From assembly GCF_000876015.1 (NCBI RefSeq), contig NZ_BBQM01000018.1, positions 248,001 to 312,000 on the forward strand: 64,000 nucleotides of DNA, in the 5' to 3' direction. Shown piece by piece: positions 28,571-37,158 of this stretch. The notes under the pieces were generated by a model. That model ran no database searches and was not told the DNA's origin. It saw only the letters and a list, made by a program, of their open reading frames with translations. The number at the start of each line of letters is the position of its first letter. Positions within the stretch are counted from its first letter, which is position 1. The position numbers and the translations under genes are program-made. This stretch comes from Cupriavidus basilensis. Its GTDB lineage: Bacteria; Pseudomonadota; Gammaproteobacteria; Burkholderiales; Burkholderiaceae.

Positions 28571-29623
28571 ATGCAGGACGCCCCGCTCAAGCCCTTCCGC
28601 TTCGCCGACGCCATCCGCTGCGTGCGCGCCGGCGTGCCGGCGGCGCTGGTCACGATCGCCGAGGTCAAGGGCTCGGCCCCGCGCGAGGCCGGCATCCGCA
28701 TGCTGGTGACGGCCGGCGACCTCGTCGGCACCATCGGCGGCGGCCATCTCGAATGGCGCGGCATGGAGATCGCGCGCGGCATGCTGGCGGCCCGGGCCGC
28801 GCCGGACACGGGTGGCCCGGCGCGCCAGGTGGTGCGCATCCCGCTCGGCCCGGCGCTGGGACAGTGCTGCGGCGGCGTGGTGCGGCTCGCCTTCGAGGTG
28901 CTCGGCGAGGCCGACCTGCCGTGGCTGGAAGCCGTGCAGGAAGCCTTCGCCGCCGGCCGCTCGCTGGCGCGCACGGTGCCCGCGCATGGCCCGGTGCGGC
29001 ATGCGCCGGCGCCGGCGCTGCTGCCCTCCGTGACGCTGGACCGGCACGGCGGCTGGACCGACGTGATGGTGCCCGACGAGATGCAGGTGGTGCTGTTCGG
29101 CGCCGGCCACGTCGGCCATGCGCTGGTCACGCTGCTGGCCAGCCTGCCGTGCCGCGTGCACTGGGTGGACGAGCGCGACACCCTGTTCCCGGCCGGGCTA
29201 CCGGCCAACGTCAGCGCCGAAGCCACCGACATCCCGGAGGCGGTGATCGACGCCGCGCCGGCGGGCAGCTATTTCCTCGTGATGACGCACAGCCACGCGC
29301 TGGACCAGACGCTGTGCGAGCGCATCCTGCGCCGCGACGACTTCGCCTATTTCGGCCTGATCGGCTCCAAAACCAAGCGCGCGCGCTTCGAGCACCGCAT
29401 GGCCGAGCACGGCATCGACCCGGCGCGCTTCGCCGAAATGACGTGCCCGATGGGCATCGCCGGCATCACCGACAAGGCTCCGGCTATGATTGCGGTTGCC
29501 ATCGTCGCCCAGTTGCTGCAGGTCCGCGACCAGCGCGCCGCCCACCTGGGCGCGCTGAGCGCGGCACGCGGCGGCGAAGCGGCGGGAACGACGCAAACCA
29601 GAACCGCAAAAGGAACCCCATGA
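28571..29623 (+). CDS. xdhC: Xanthine dehydrogenase accessory protein
   Basis: XdhC binds the molybdenum cofactor, adds the essential terminal sulfur with a cysteine desulfurase and inserts it into XdhB. The 350-residue protein has the N-terminal XdhC/CoxI domain (VTIAEVKGSAPREAG, then GTIGGGHLEW and GQCCGGVV) and the C-terminal Rossmann-like XdhC_C domain (VVLFGAGHVGHAL, YFGLIGSKTKRARF). It lies 12 bases after xdhB, and its stop overlaps the start of the next gene (ATGA). Confidence 0.95.
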   Translation: MQDAPLKPFRFADAIRCVRAGVPAALVTIAEVKGSAPREAGIRMLVTAGDLVGTIGGGHLEWRGMEIARGMLAARAAPDTGGPARQVVRIPLGPALGQCCGGVVRLAFEVLGEADLPWLEAVQEAFAAGRSLARTVPAHGPVRHAPAPALLPSVTLDRHGGWTDVMVPDEMQVVLFGAGHVGHALVTLLASLPCRVHWVDERDTLFPAGLPANVSAEATDIPEAVIDAAPAGSYFLVMTHSHALDQTLCERILRRDDFAYFGLIGSKTKRARFEHRMAEHGIDPARFAEMTCPMGIAGITDKAPAMIAVAIVAQLLQVRDQRAAHLGALSAARGGEAAGTTQTRTAKGTP

Positions 29624-30684
29624 CGCTCGATGCCGCGCTCGCCGACCGTATCCGCCTGACCCCCAAGGCGGAGCTGCACGTCCATATCGAAGGCACGCTC
29701 GAGCCCGAGCTGATCTTCCGGCTGGCCCAGCACAACCACGTGAAGCTGCCCTATCCCAGCGTGGAAGCGCTGCGCGACGCCTACGCCTTCACCGACCTGC
29801 AGTCCTTCCTCGACATCTACTACGCCGGCGCCAGCGTGCTGCTGACCGAGGATGACTTCTTCGACATGACGATGGCCTACGTGCAGCGCGCGGTGGCCGA
29901 CAACGTGCGCCACGCCGAGATCTTCTTCGACCCGCAGACCCACACCGCGCGCGGCGTGCCGATCGCCGTGGTGATCGACGGCATCTCCGACGCGCTGGCC
30001 CAGGCGCGCACGCAGTTCGACTTCTCCAGCAGCCTGATCCTCTGCTTCCTGCGCCACCTGTCCGAGGAAGACGCCTTCGCCACGCTGGAAGCCGCGCTGC
30101 CCTACCGCGACCGCTTCATCGGCGTGGGGCTCGACTCCTCCGAAAAAGGCCACCCGCCGGCGAAGTTCGCGCGCGTGTTCGCGCGCGCCCGCGAGCTCGG
30201 CCTGCGGCTGGTCGCGCATGCCGGCGAGGAAGGCCCGGCGCAGAACGTCACCGACTCGCTCGACATCCTCAAGGTCGAGCGCATCGACCACGGCGTGCGC
30301 GCCATCGACGATGCCGCGCTGGTCGAGCGCCTGGCGCGCGAGCGCGTGGCGCTGACCGTGTGCCCGCTGTCGAACCAGAAGCTCAAGGTCTACCCGGACC
30401 TGCGCGACCACTCGCTCAAGCGCCTGCTCGACGCCGGCGTGCTGGTCACGCTGCACTCGGACGACCCCGCCTATTTCGGCGGCTACATGAACGCCAACTG
30501 GGAAGCCACCTTCGCCGCCCTGCCGCTGACCGCGGCCGACGGCCACGCGCTGGCGCGCAACAGTTTCGAGGCGGCCTTCCTGCCCGCCACGCAGAAGGCC
30601 GCCTTCCTCGCCGAAGTCGACCACTTCTGGCAAGCGCCGCTGCCCGCGGCCGAACCCGCCGCCGCGCCGGCCGCCCCGGCCTGA
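29620..30684 (+). CDS. add: Adenosine deaminase family protein, probably adenine deaminase
   Basis: A 354-residue zinc amidohydrolase of the adenosine/adenine deaminase family. Metal and catalytic motifs are HVHIEGTLEPEL, VAHAGEEG and HSDDPAYFGGY. The SDDPAYFGGY form is the one seen in Pseudomonas-type adenine deaminases, whereas adenosine deaminases usually carry a different residue pair there. Adenine to hypoxanthine fits the neighbouring xanthine dehydrogenase operon better than nucleoside deamination. The last 15 residues are Ala/Pro rich. Substrate choice is inferred. Confidence 0.82.
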   Translation: MTLDAALADRIRLTPKAELHVHIEGTLEPELIFRLAQHNHVKLPYPSVEALRDAYAFTDLQSFLDIYYAGASVLLTEDDFFDMTMAYVQRAVADNVRHAEIFFDPQTHTARGVPIAVVIDGISDALAQARTQFDFSSSLILCFLRHLSEEDAFATLEAALPYRDRFIGVGLDSSEKGHPPAKFARVFARARELGLRLVAHAGEEGPAQNVTDSLDILKVERIDHGVRAIDDAALVERLARERVALTVCPLSNQKLKVYPDLRDHSLKRLLDAGVLVTLHSDDPAYFGGYMNANWEATFAALPLTAADGHALARNSFEAAFLPATQKAAFLAEVDHFWQAPLPAAEPAAAPAAPA

Positions 30685-30757
30685 GCGCGGCGCATGCCGA
30701 GATGCCGGCGCGCGGCCCCGAGCGGACGGCGCGCCGGCGCACCACGAGACACCAACC

Positions 30758-32089
30758 ATGACGACCAGCCCCCCGACTTCCGCCACCACCCGCGCCATCC
30801 GCGGCCGCGTGCTGCATTTCCTGCGCGACCCCCAGTTCCATGAAGACGCGCACCAGTACTGGGAAGACGGCGTGCTGATCGTCACCGCCGGGCACATCGC
30901 CGCGGCGGGCGCCTACGCCGAGCTGGCCGCGCGGATCCCGCCCGGCGCCGAGATCGTCGACCGCCGCGGCAAGCTGATCGTGCCGGGCTTCATCGACACC
31001 CACGTGCACTACCCGCAGACCGACATCATCGCCTCGCCCTCGCCGGGCCTGCTGCACTGGCTCGACACCTACACCTTCCCCGAGGAGCGCCGCTTCGCCG
31101 AGCCGGAATACGCCGCCGCGGTGGCTGGCTTCTTCGCCGACGAACTGCTGCGCAACGGCACCACCAGCGCGGTGGCCTGGAGCACCGTGCACAAGGCCTC
31201 GGCCGAGGCGCTGTTCGCCGAGGCCGAGCGCCGCAACCTGCGCCTGGTCACCGGCAAGGTCATGATGGACCGCAACTGCCCCGAGTTCCTGCGCGACACC
31301 GCCGAGTCCGGCGCGCGCGACTCGGCCGACCTGCTGTCCCGCTGGCACGGCAGGAAGCGCCTGTCCTACGCCATCACGCCGCGCTTCGCGCCGACCTCCA
31401 CCGAAGCGCAGCTGGCCGCCTGCGGCGAACTCGCCAAGGCTTACCCGGACGCCTTCATCCAGACCCACGTGGCGGAAAACCGCGACGAGGTGAAATGGGT
31501 GGCCGAGCTGTTCCCGCAGGCGCGCAGCTACCTCGACGTCTACGACCAGTACGGCCTGCTGCGCCCCGGCGCGCTCTACGGCCACGCCATCTACCTGGAC
31601 CAGGACGACCGCCGCCGCCTGGCCGACAGCGGCGCCGCGGTGGCGCACTGCCCCACCTCCAACCTGTTCCTCGGCAGCGGCTTCTACGACTTCCACCAGT
31701 CCGACGCCAACCGCCTCAACGTCACGCTGGCCACCGACGTGGGCGGCGGCACCTCGTTCTCGATGCTGCGCACCATGAACGCCGCGCACAAGGTCGCGCG
31801 CATGGGCGGCTACCACCTGAGCGCGCTGCGCATGTTCTACCTCGCCACCCGCGCCGCCGCCGACGCGCTCGGCTGGAGCGCGCGCGTGGGCAGCTTCCTG
31901 CCCGGCTGCGAGGCCGACTTCATCGTGCTCGATCCACAGGCCACGCCGCTGATCGCGCGCCGCAGCGAGCGCTCGCAGACGCTGGAAGAGCAGTTGTTCG
32001 CCTTCGCCATGCTCGGCGACGACCGCGCCGTGAGCGAGGTCTACGTGATGGGCGAGGAAGCCGGCGCCACGGCGCGCGCGGCGCACTGA
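30758..32089 (+). CDS. guaD: Guanine deaminase
   Basis: Deaminates guanine to xanthine in the cytoplasm. The 443-residue amidohydrolase has PGFIDTHVHYPQTD (zinc HxH), the QTHVAENRDEV helix, YGHAIYLDQDD and LATDVGGGTSFSML with the metal-binding aspartate, all in the order of the GuaD family. Length is normal. It is the last gene of the xdhABC-add unit (74-base gap) and is followed by a terminator at 32140. Confidence 0.95.
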   Translation: MTTSPPTSATTRAIRGRVLHFLRDPQFHEDAHQYWEDGVLIVTAGHIAAAGAYAELAARIPPGAEIVDRRGKLIVPGFIDTHVHYPQTDIIASPSPGLLHWLDTYTFPEERRFAEPEYAAAVAGFFADELLRNGTTSAVAWSTVHKASAEALFAEAERRNLRLVTGKVMMDRNCPEFLRDTAESGARDSADLLSRWHGRKRLSYAITPRFAPTSTEAQLAACGELAKAYPDAFIQTHVAENRDEVKWVAELFPQARSYLDVYDQYGLLRPGALYGHAIYLDQDDRRRLADSGAAVAHCPTSNLFLGSGFYDFHQSDANRLNVTLATDVGGGTSFSMLRTMNAAHKVARMGGYHLSALRMFYLATRAAADALGWSARVGSFLPGCEADFIVLDPQATPLIARRSERSQTLEEQLFAFAMLGDDRAVSEVYVMGEEAGATARAAH

Positions 32090-32139
32090 AGCGGCAAACC
32101 CGGGGGACAGAGCGGGGTGGCGGACCCAAACGGCACAAC

Positions 32140-32162
32140 AAAGTGCCGCTTGCGGCTCTTTT
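32140..32162 (+). terminator. Probable terminator after guaD
   Basis: Short GCCGC-TT-GCGGC hairpin flanked by AAAG and CTTTT-type arms, 51 bases past the guaD stop. The tight two-base loop makes it weaker than average. Confidence 0.5.
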
Positions 32163-32182
32163 AGAGTGCCGCCATGCTCTTT

Positions 32183-32211
32183 TTGACGCCAGTCAACACC
32201 CCCGTCATACA
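32183..32211 (+). promoter_or_regulatory. Promoter of the desaturase gene
   Basis: TTGACG (32183-32188) and CATACA (32206-32211) are separated by 17 bases, about 85 bases upstream of the desaturase ATG. Confidence 0.5.
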
Positions 32212-32295
32212 TCCCTTCTAAGCTGTCGCAATCTCGGGCCCGTGCGGCCACTAATCGCCCAATTCCATTCCAGGCGTTCGACAACTGAAGGTGCC

Positions 32296-33396
32296 ATGAC
32301 CGTCTCGCAGCAAATTCCCTTTCCCGAACCGGTTTCCCCCGACGCTCCGCTGCCCCCGCGCAAGGTCATCCGCAGCTGGATGCTCCCGATCACTGCACGC
32401 AGCACGCCGCGCGCGCTGGTGCTGTTCGCGCTCGACACCGCGCTGTTCGCCGCGGCGCTGGCCGCCGTGGTGCTGCTCTCCCACTGGCTGGCCAAGACGG
32501 CCGCCGGCGTGGTGACGGGCCTCATCATCGCCCGCCTGTTCATCATCGGGCACGACGCCTGCCACCAGAGCCTGACGCCGCGCCGCGGCCTCAACAAGTG
32601 GCTCGGGCGCCTGACCTTCCTGCCGTCGCTGACGCCCTACAGCCTGTGGGAAGTGGGCCACAACGTGGTCCACCACGGCTACTCCAACCTCAAGGGCTTC
32701 GACTTCGTGTGGGCGCCGTACTCGCTCGAGGAATTCCAGGCGCTGCCGCGCTGGCGCCGCGCGATGGAGCGCATCTACCGCACCGGCTTCGGCGCGGGCC
32801 TGTACTACCTGGTGGAAATCTGGTGGTGCAAGATGTTCTTCCCGAACCGCCGCCAGATGCCCACGCGCCGCGCCATCTTCATGTGGGACTGCGTGCTGGT
32901 GGCCGCGTTCGGCGCCGCCTGGATCGGCGCGCTGGTGTGGCTGGCGCTGGCGACCGGCCAGTCGGCCGTGCAACTGGTCGGCCTGGGTTTCGTGCTGCCG
33001 TTCCTGGTGTGGAACCTGACCGTGGGCTTCGTGCTCTACGTGCACCACACCCACACCAGCGTGGCGTGGTACGACACCAAGGCGATGTGGGCGCGCGCCC
33101 AGCCGTTCGTCTCCACCACCGTGCACCTGCGCTTTCGCTACGGCATCGGCGCGGCGCTGCACCACATCATGGAGCACACCGCCCACCACGTCGACATGAG
33201 CGTGCCGCTGTACCGCCTCAAGCGCGCCCAGGCGCTGCTGGAGCAGGCCCTGCCGGGCCGCATCATCATCCAGAACTTCAGCTGGCGCTGGTATTTCGGC
33301 ACCGCGCGCCGCTGCAAGCTGTATGACTTCAAGGCGCTGTGCTGGACCGACTTCCGCGGCCGCCAGACCAGCGACAACGCGCCGGTGCCGCTGTAG
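32296..33396 (+). CDS. Membrane fatty acid desaturase family protein
   Basis: A 366-residue integral membrane di-iron enzyme. The three histidine boxes are GHDACHQ (about residue 84), GHNVVHHGYSN (about 120) and MEHTAHHVDM (about 295), with an extra VHHTHTS between membrane segments. Hydrophobic segments lie at about 45-85 and 205-250. The family includes acyl-lipid desaturases and related hydroxylases, so the exact substrate is open. It has its own promoter and stands between two parts of the purine cluster, with no obvious functional link to them. Confidence 0.85.
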   Translation: MTVSQQIPFPEPVSPDAPLPPRKVIRSWMLPITARSTPRALVLFALDTALFAAALAAVVLLSHWLAKTAAGVVTGLIIARLFIIGHDACHQSLTPRRGLNKWLGRLTFLPSLTPYSLWEVGHNVVHHGYSNLKGFDFVWAPYSLEEFQALPRWRRAMERIYRTGFGAGLYYLVEIWWCKMFFPNRRQMPTRRAIFMWDCVLVAAFGAAWIGALVWLALATGQSAVQLVGLGFVLPFLVWNLTVGFVLYVHHTHTSVAWYDTKAMWARAQPFVSTTVHLRFRYGIGAALHHIMEHTAHHVDMSVPLYRLKRAQALLEQALPGRIIIQNFSWRWYFGTARRCKLYDFKALCWTDFRGRQTSDNAPVPL

Positions 33397-33400
33397 GCAC

Positions 33401-33429
33401 TGGACGCGCACGGCCCGCCTTGGCATAAT
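33401..33429 (+). promoter_or_regulatory. Promoter of the Mn riboswitch and exporter gene
   Basis: TGGACG (33401-33406) and CATAAT (33424-33429) with a 17-base spacer, ending just before the riboswitch aptamer. Confidence 0.55.
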
Positions 33430-33440
33430 GCGGGCTTCCA

Positions 33441-33625
33441 TTGGGGAGTAGCCGCCCCGTTTTCACCACCCGCGCAACGCGGGATGCGAAAAAACGGGGG
33501 CACACGTCAACAGACTTGACCGCTTGCGGTTATGGCGTGCGCAGCTTCCGGGGCGGGCCTGCGGCCTGCTTCCAGGGCCTGGCGAGACCGATGACATCAC
33601 CTTTCTGGCCGGGCCGGGAAAGGTG
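33441..33625 (+). promoter_or_regulatory. yybP-ykoY manganese riboswitch
   Basis: The conserved aptamer elements appear in order: GGGGAGTAGCC (from 33443), CGTCAACA with ACTTG (about 33505-33518) and GGCGAGACC (33581-33589). A hairpin CACCTTTC / GAAAGGTG (33598-33625), about 50 bases before the start codon, is a likely expression platform. This RNA class senses Mn2+ and commonly precedes Mn exporters, matching the next gene. Confidence 0.85.
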
Positions 33626-33675
33626 CGTGTCATTGGCATCTCGCGATGCATCGGCCCGGACACACCCACAAAAGA

Positions 33676-34251
33676 ATGGAAGCCTTCCTCGTCTCCACAG
33701 GCATCGTCGCCCTTGCTGAAATGGGCGACAAGACCCAGTTGCTGTCGCTCGTGCTCGCGGCCCGCTACCGCAAGCCGCTGCCCATCATCCTCGGCATCTT
33801 CATCGCCACCATCGTCAACCACGGTTTTGCCGGCGCGCTCGGCGGCTGGATCACGCACGTGCTCGGCGCCGACGTGCTGCGCTGGATCCTCGGCGCGGGC
33901 TTCATCGCGATGGCCGGCTGGATGCTGATCCCCGACAAGCTCGACGACGCCGAGCAGGGCAAGCCGGCCAAGGGCGCGCTCGGCATCCTCGGCACCACCA
34001 TCGTGGCCTTCTTCTTCGCGGAGATGGGCGACAAGACGCAGATCGCCACCGTGGCGCTGGCGGCGCGCTTCAGCGGCGAGGTGATCGGCGTGGTGGCCGG
34101 CACCACCTTCGGCATGATGCTGGCCAACGCGCCCGCCGTGCTGCTCGGCGACCGCTTCGCCAACAAGATGCCGATCGCGCTGGTGCACAAGATCGCCGCG
34201 GCGATCTTCCTGGTGCTGGGCGTGCTCGCGCTGCTGGGCGTGGGCGCCTGA
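33676..34251 (+). CDS. GDT1/TMEM165 (UPF0016) family manganese exporter
   Basis: A 191-residue inner-membrane cation exporter. The duplicated family signature E-x-GD-[KR]-[TS] is visible twice: ALAEMGDKTQLLSL (about residue 15) and FFAEMGDKTQIATV (about 115), giving six to seven transmembrane helices. The start MEAFLVSTG at 33676 is preferred over an ATG ten codons upstream because the conserved protein begins here. Members characterised in other bacteria export Mn2+; the yybP-ykoY riboswitch directly upstream supports Mn export strongly. Confidence 0.92.
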   Translation: MEAFLVSTGIVALAEMGDKTQLLSLVLAARYRKPLPIILGIFIATIVNHGFAGALGGWITHVLGADVLRWILGAGFIAMAGWMLIPDKLDDAEQGKPAKGALGILGTTIVAFFFAEMGDKTQIATVALAARFSGEVIGVVAGTTFGMMLANAPAVLLGDRFANKMPIALVHKIAAAIFLVLGVLALLGVGA

Positions 34252-34270
34252 GCGCGCCGCGCCGCCGGCG

Positions 34271-35071
34271 CTATTGCGGCGCCGGCCTACCGAGCACCTG
34301 CGCGACGCGCGCGCGCAGCTCGTCGGCCGAGCCCATCTGGCGGAACAGCGGGCCGCCCGGCGCGAAGCTGTTCGCGGTGGCCAGCGGGCCCACCACCACC
34401 GGCTCGAAGCCGGCGTCGCGCACGAGCTGCGCGCCGACGCGCAGGGCCTGCGCGTCATCCGCGGCGATCGGCACCGCCAGCAGCACGCCCGCGCGGTGAC
34501 TCTCCCGCGCGAACTCGGCCGCGCCCGTGAAGTTGAACGCGCGCACCACGCGCGCGCCGCGCAGGTACTTCGCCGTGGTGATGCCGATGCCGTTGCCGGC
34601 CGCCTCGTCGGCGATGGCGCCGTCGCGCGCGCGCACCGCGTTGGTCGCGTCCACCACCACCTTGCCGCCGAAGGCGTTGCCGTTCTGCTCGGCCAGCTCG
34701 GGCAGCGCCTTGTAAGGCACGGCCAGGAAGATCACGTCGGCGAACGCCAGCGCGTCGGCCACGGTGCCGGCGCGCGCGAGCGGGCCGAGCTTGTCCACCA
34801 GCGGCTTGAGCGCGTCCGGGTGGCGCGAGGAAAACAGCACCGGGTGGCCGGCCCGCACCCACAGTTCGCCGATGGTGCCGCCGATGTTGCCGGAACCGAT
34901 CACGCCGATGCGCGCCGGGCCGGCATTGCCTTGCGCCCGCGCGCGCGCGGGACGCAGGCCCAGCGCCAGCGCCGCGAGGGCGGCGCCCGAGCCGCCCAGC
35001 AGCAAACGGCGGCGCCGGTCGGCCACGGCATGCGCCACGGTGGTGGCGGCCTGACTATCGGGACGAGACAT
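34271..35071 (-). CDS. Tat-exported NAD(P)-binding oxidoreductase, F420-reductase-like
   Basis: A 266-residue protein. The first ~47 residues look like a Tat signal (RRRRLLLGGSGAALAALALG, then ARA). The mature part is a Rossmann fold with RIGVIGSGNIGGTIGELW and a C-terminal NADP_F420-type domain (ARVVRAFNFTGAAEFA, FEPVVVGPLATANSF). Such proteins are often called NADPH-dependent F420 reductase, yet this organism group is not known for standard F420 use, so another redox partner is likely. Export of a nucleotide-binding enzyme fits Tat, which moves folded proteins. The gene is convergent with the Mn exporter. Confidence 0.75.
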   Translation of the reverse strand: MSRPDSQAATTVAHAVADRRRRLLLGGSGAALAALALGLRPARARAQGNAGPARIGVIGSGNIGGTIGELWVRAGHPVLFSSRHPDALKPLVDKLGPLARAGTVADALAFADVIFLAVPYKALPELAEQNGNAFGGKVVVDATNAVRARDGAIADEAAGNGIGITTAKYLRGARVVRAFNFTGAAEFARESHRAGVLLAVPIAADDAQALRVGAQLVRDAGFEPVVVGPLATANSFAPGGPLFRQMGSADELRARVAQVLGRPAPQ

Positions 35072-35223
35072 ATCTGACTCCTGAGTTCGAGAACCACAGG
35101 GGGCGACTCATGGCAGGCACCGCGCCGCCAGTGCCCGGCAAGCGCGTGGCACGGGCGGCACGGCTGGCCTGCCTTCGCACTCTAGACCAAAAATGGCGCG
35201 TGCGTGGCGGCGCGGTGCACATC

Positions 35224-35270
35224 GTGGCGTAGTGGCGTAGTGGCGTAGTGGCGTAGTGGCGTAGTGGCGG
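35224..35270 (+). repeat. 8-bp tandem repeat (GTGGCGTA), five and a half copies
   Basis: GTGGCGTA is repeated without change at 35224, 35232, 35240, 35248 and 35256, with a partial sixth copy. It lies in the gap between the oxidoreductase and puuD genes, upstream of the former. No gene is seen in 35072-35376. Confidence 0.9.
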
Positions 35271-35275
35271 TGAAA

Positions 35276-35299
35276 TGAAAACGGGGCTTGCGCCCCGTT
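35276..35299 (-). terminator. Rho-independent terminator of puuD
   Basis: AACGGGGC (35280-35287) and GCCCCGTT (35292-35299) with a four-base loop; on the minus strand TTTCATTT follows. Confidence 0.75.
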
Positions 35300-35376
35300 G
35301 GATTGCCGGCAACCTTCGGCAAGCCGGCGATGCCGGCAAACCCGGCCAAGCGTGCATCACGCCGGCCAGCCCCCCA

Positions 35377-36582
35377 TCAATTCGCCGTCTTCGCCCCCGC
35401 CTCGAACCACTGCCCCAGCAGCGCGCGCTCGTCGTCGGTGATCTGCGTGACGTTGCCCAGCGGCATGGCCTTCTGCTGCACGGCCTGCTGGTAGATCAGC
35501 TGCGCGTGCGCCTTGATCTCGTCGGCGGTATCGAGCTTGATGCCCTTGGCGGCGCTGGGCATCAGCTTGGGCGACGCGGCGTGGCACTGGATGCAGCGCG
35601 AGTTGATGACCTCCTGCACCTGGGCGAAGCTCACCGGCGCGGCGGCCGCGCCGTCCTTGCCGGCCACGGTCTCGCGCGGCACCGGCGCGATCATGACCGC
35701 GACCACGCCAAGCACGGCCACGCCGGCGGCGGGCCACGCCACGTTGATCCTGCCCTTGTGCTTGAGGATGAAGAACTGGCGGATCAGCACGCCGGCCAGC
35801 ATGATCAGCACCAGCACGGCCCAGTTGTACTTGTAGCTGTAGGTCATGCTGTAGTGGTTCGACAGCATGGCGAACAGCACCGGCAGCGTGAAGTAGGTGT
35901 TGTGCACGCTGCGCTGCTTGGCGTGCTTGCCGTGCACCGGGTCGACCGGATCGCCCTTGCGCAGCGCCGCCACCACCTTGCGCTGGCCGGGGATGATCCA
36001 CACCAGCACGTTGGCGCTCATGATGGTGGCGATCATCGCGCCGGTCAGCAGGAACGCCGCGCGGCCCGAGAACACGTGGCACGCCACGTAGGCGGCCACC
36101 GCCACGTAGACCGCCACCAGCACGCCGACGGTGCGGTCGCTCTTGCCGAACAGGCGGCAGATGCAGTCGTACACCACCCAGCCCGCGGCGAGGTAGGACA
36201 GCGCCAGCCCGACCGCCGCGCCGGGCGACATGTCGTAGACGTTGCGGTCGATCAGGAACGTGCTGGCGTTGAACAGGTACAGCACCACCAGCAGGCCGAA
36301 GCCGGTCATCCAGGTGGAATAGGACTCCCAGTAGAACCAGTGCAGGTTCTCCGGCAGCGTCTTGGGCGCGGTGAGGTATTTCTGCGGGTTGTAGAAGCCG
36401 CCGCCGTGCACGGCCCACAGCTCGCCGCCCACGCCCTTCTCCTGCAGCTCGGGGTCCTGCGGGCGCGTCAGGCTGTTGTCGAGCCAGACGAAATAGAACG
36501 AGGAACCGATCCACGCGATGGCGGTGATGACGTGCACCCAGCGCAGCAGCAGATTGGCCCAGTCGAGGATATAGCCTTCCAT
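35377..36582 (-). CDS. puuD: Urate hydroxylase PuuD
   Basis: Membrane-bound urate oxidase that converts urate to 5-hydroxyisourate and passes electrons to the respiratory chain. The 401-residue protein has about eight transmembrane segments (starting LLLRWVHVITAIAWIGSSFYFVWLD) and a C-terminal cytochrome c domain with the haem motif CIQCH near residue 335. It lacks similarity to soluble uricases. It follows uraH by 30 bases, so the two consecutive steps are co-transcribed on the minus strand. Confidence 0.95.
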   Translation of the reverse strand: MEGYILDWANLLLRWVHVITAIAWIGSSFYFVWLDNSLTRPQDPELQEKGVGGELWAVHGGGFYNPQKYLTAPKTLPENLHWFYWESYSTWMTGFGLLVVLYLFNASTFLIDRNVYDMSPGAAVGLALSYLAAGWVVYDCICRLFGKSDRTVGVLVAVYVAVAAYVACHVFSGRAAFLLTGAMIATIMSANVLVWIIPGQRKVVAALRKGDPVDPVHGKHAKQRSVHNTYFTLPVLFAMLSNHYSMTYSYKYNWAVLVLIMLAGVLIRQFFILKHKGRINVAWPAAGVAVLGVVAVMIAPVPRETVAGKDGAAAAPVSFAQVQEVINSRCIQCHAASPKLMPSAAKGIKLDTADEIKAHAQLIYQQAVQQKAMPLGNVTQITDDERALLGQWFEAGAKTAN

Positions 36583-36612
36583 GTCTTGTCTCCTGTGTTG
36601 CCTGGCCCGCGC

Positions 36613-36966
36613 TCAGCTGCCGCGGTAGGTCGAATACGACCAGGGGGAGACCAGCAGCGGCACGTGGTAGTGCGCGGCCGTGTCGGCGATGCCGAAGCGC
36701 AGCGTCACCACGTCGAGGAAGGCCGGCTCGGGCAGCGCCGCGCCCTGCGCGCGGAAGTAGTCGCCGGCGCCGAACTCGAGCTCGTAGACGCCGGCGGCGA
36801 AGCTGTCGCCCTCCAGCAGGGGCTGGTCGCAGCGGCCGTCGTGATTGGTGACGACGGTCTTCAGCGCCTCCCTGCGATTGTCGACAATTTTATGCAGGGT
36901 GATCGACATGCCGGCGCCGGGTTTGCCGGTTGCGGTGTCGAGTACATGCGTGGTCAAGCGTCCCAT
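36613..36966 (-). CDS. uraH: 5-Hydroxyisourate hydrolase (transthyretin-like)
   Basis: Hydrolyses 5-hydroxyisourate, the PuuD product, to OHCU. The 117-residue protein shows THVLDTATGKPG at the start, an R-x5-D region (NHDGRCDQPLL), HYHVPLLVSPWSYSTYRGS at the C-terminus, with YRGS as the family hallmark. Its N-terminal coding region contains a perfect palindrome (36877-36888) that matches the operators upstream and may be a regulator roadblock site. It heads the uraH-puuD unit, divergent from the GntR gene. Confidence 0.96.
   Translation of the reverse strand: MGRLTTHVLDTATGKPGAGMSITLHKIVDNRREALKTVVTNHDGRCDQPLLEGDSFAAGVYELEFGAGDYFRAQGAALPEPAFLDVVTLRFGIADTAAHYHVPLLVSPWSYSTYRGS
36877..36888. 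promoter_or_regulatory. GntR operator-like palindrome inside uraH
   Basis: ATTGTCGACAAT is a perfect 12-base palindrome within codons 27-30 of uraH and shares the TTGTC-x-ACAA core with the two intergenic sites. Confidence 0.55.
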
Positions 36967-37158
36967 CCTGTTCTTCCTTAGGGCTTTGGGTTGTGAGAGG
37001 CGCCGCTGCCTTCACTAGCACCATTTGTGGGAATGGTGCCCGCTCGGTACGTATTTCTAACGCATCCCGGCGCTGGACTGGTGCAGGGCGAAGATGCTTC
37101 GCACCACTCCGGATGGCAACGCAGGAATTACCCTGAGTTGTCGAAAACCTAGATCGGT

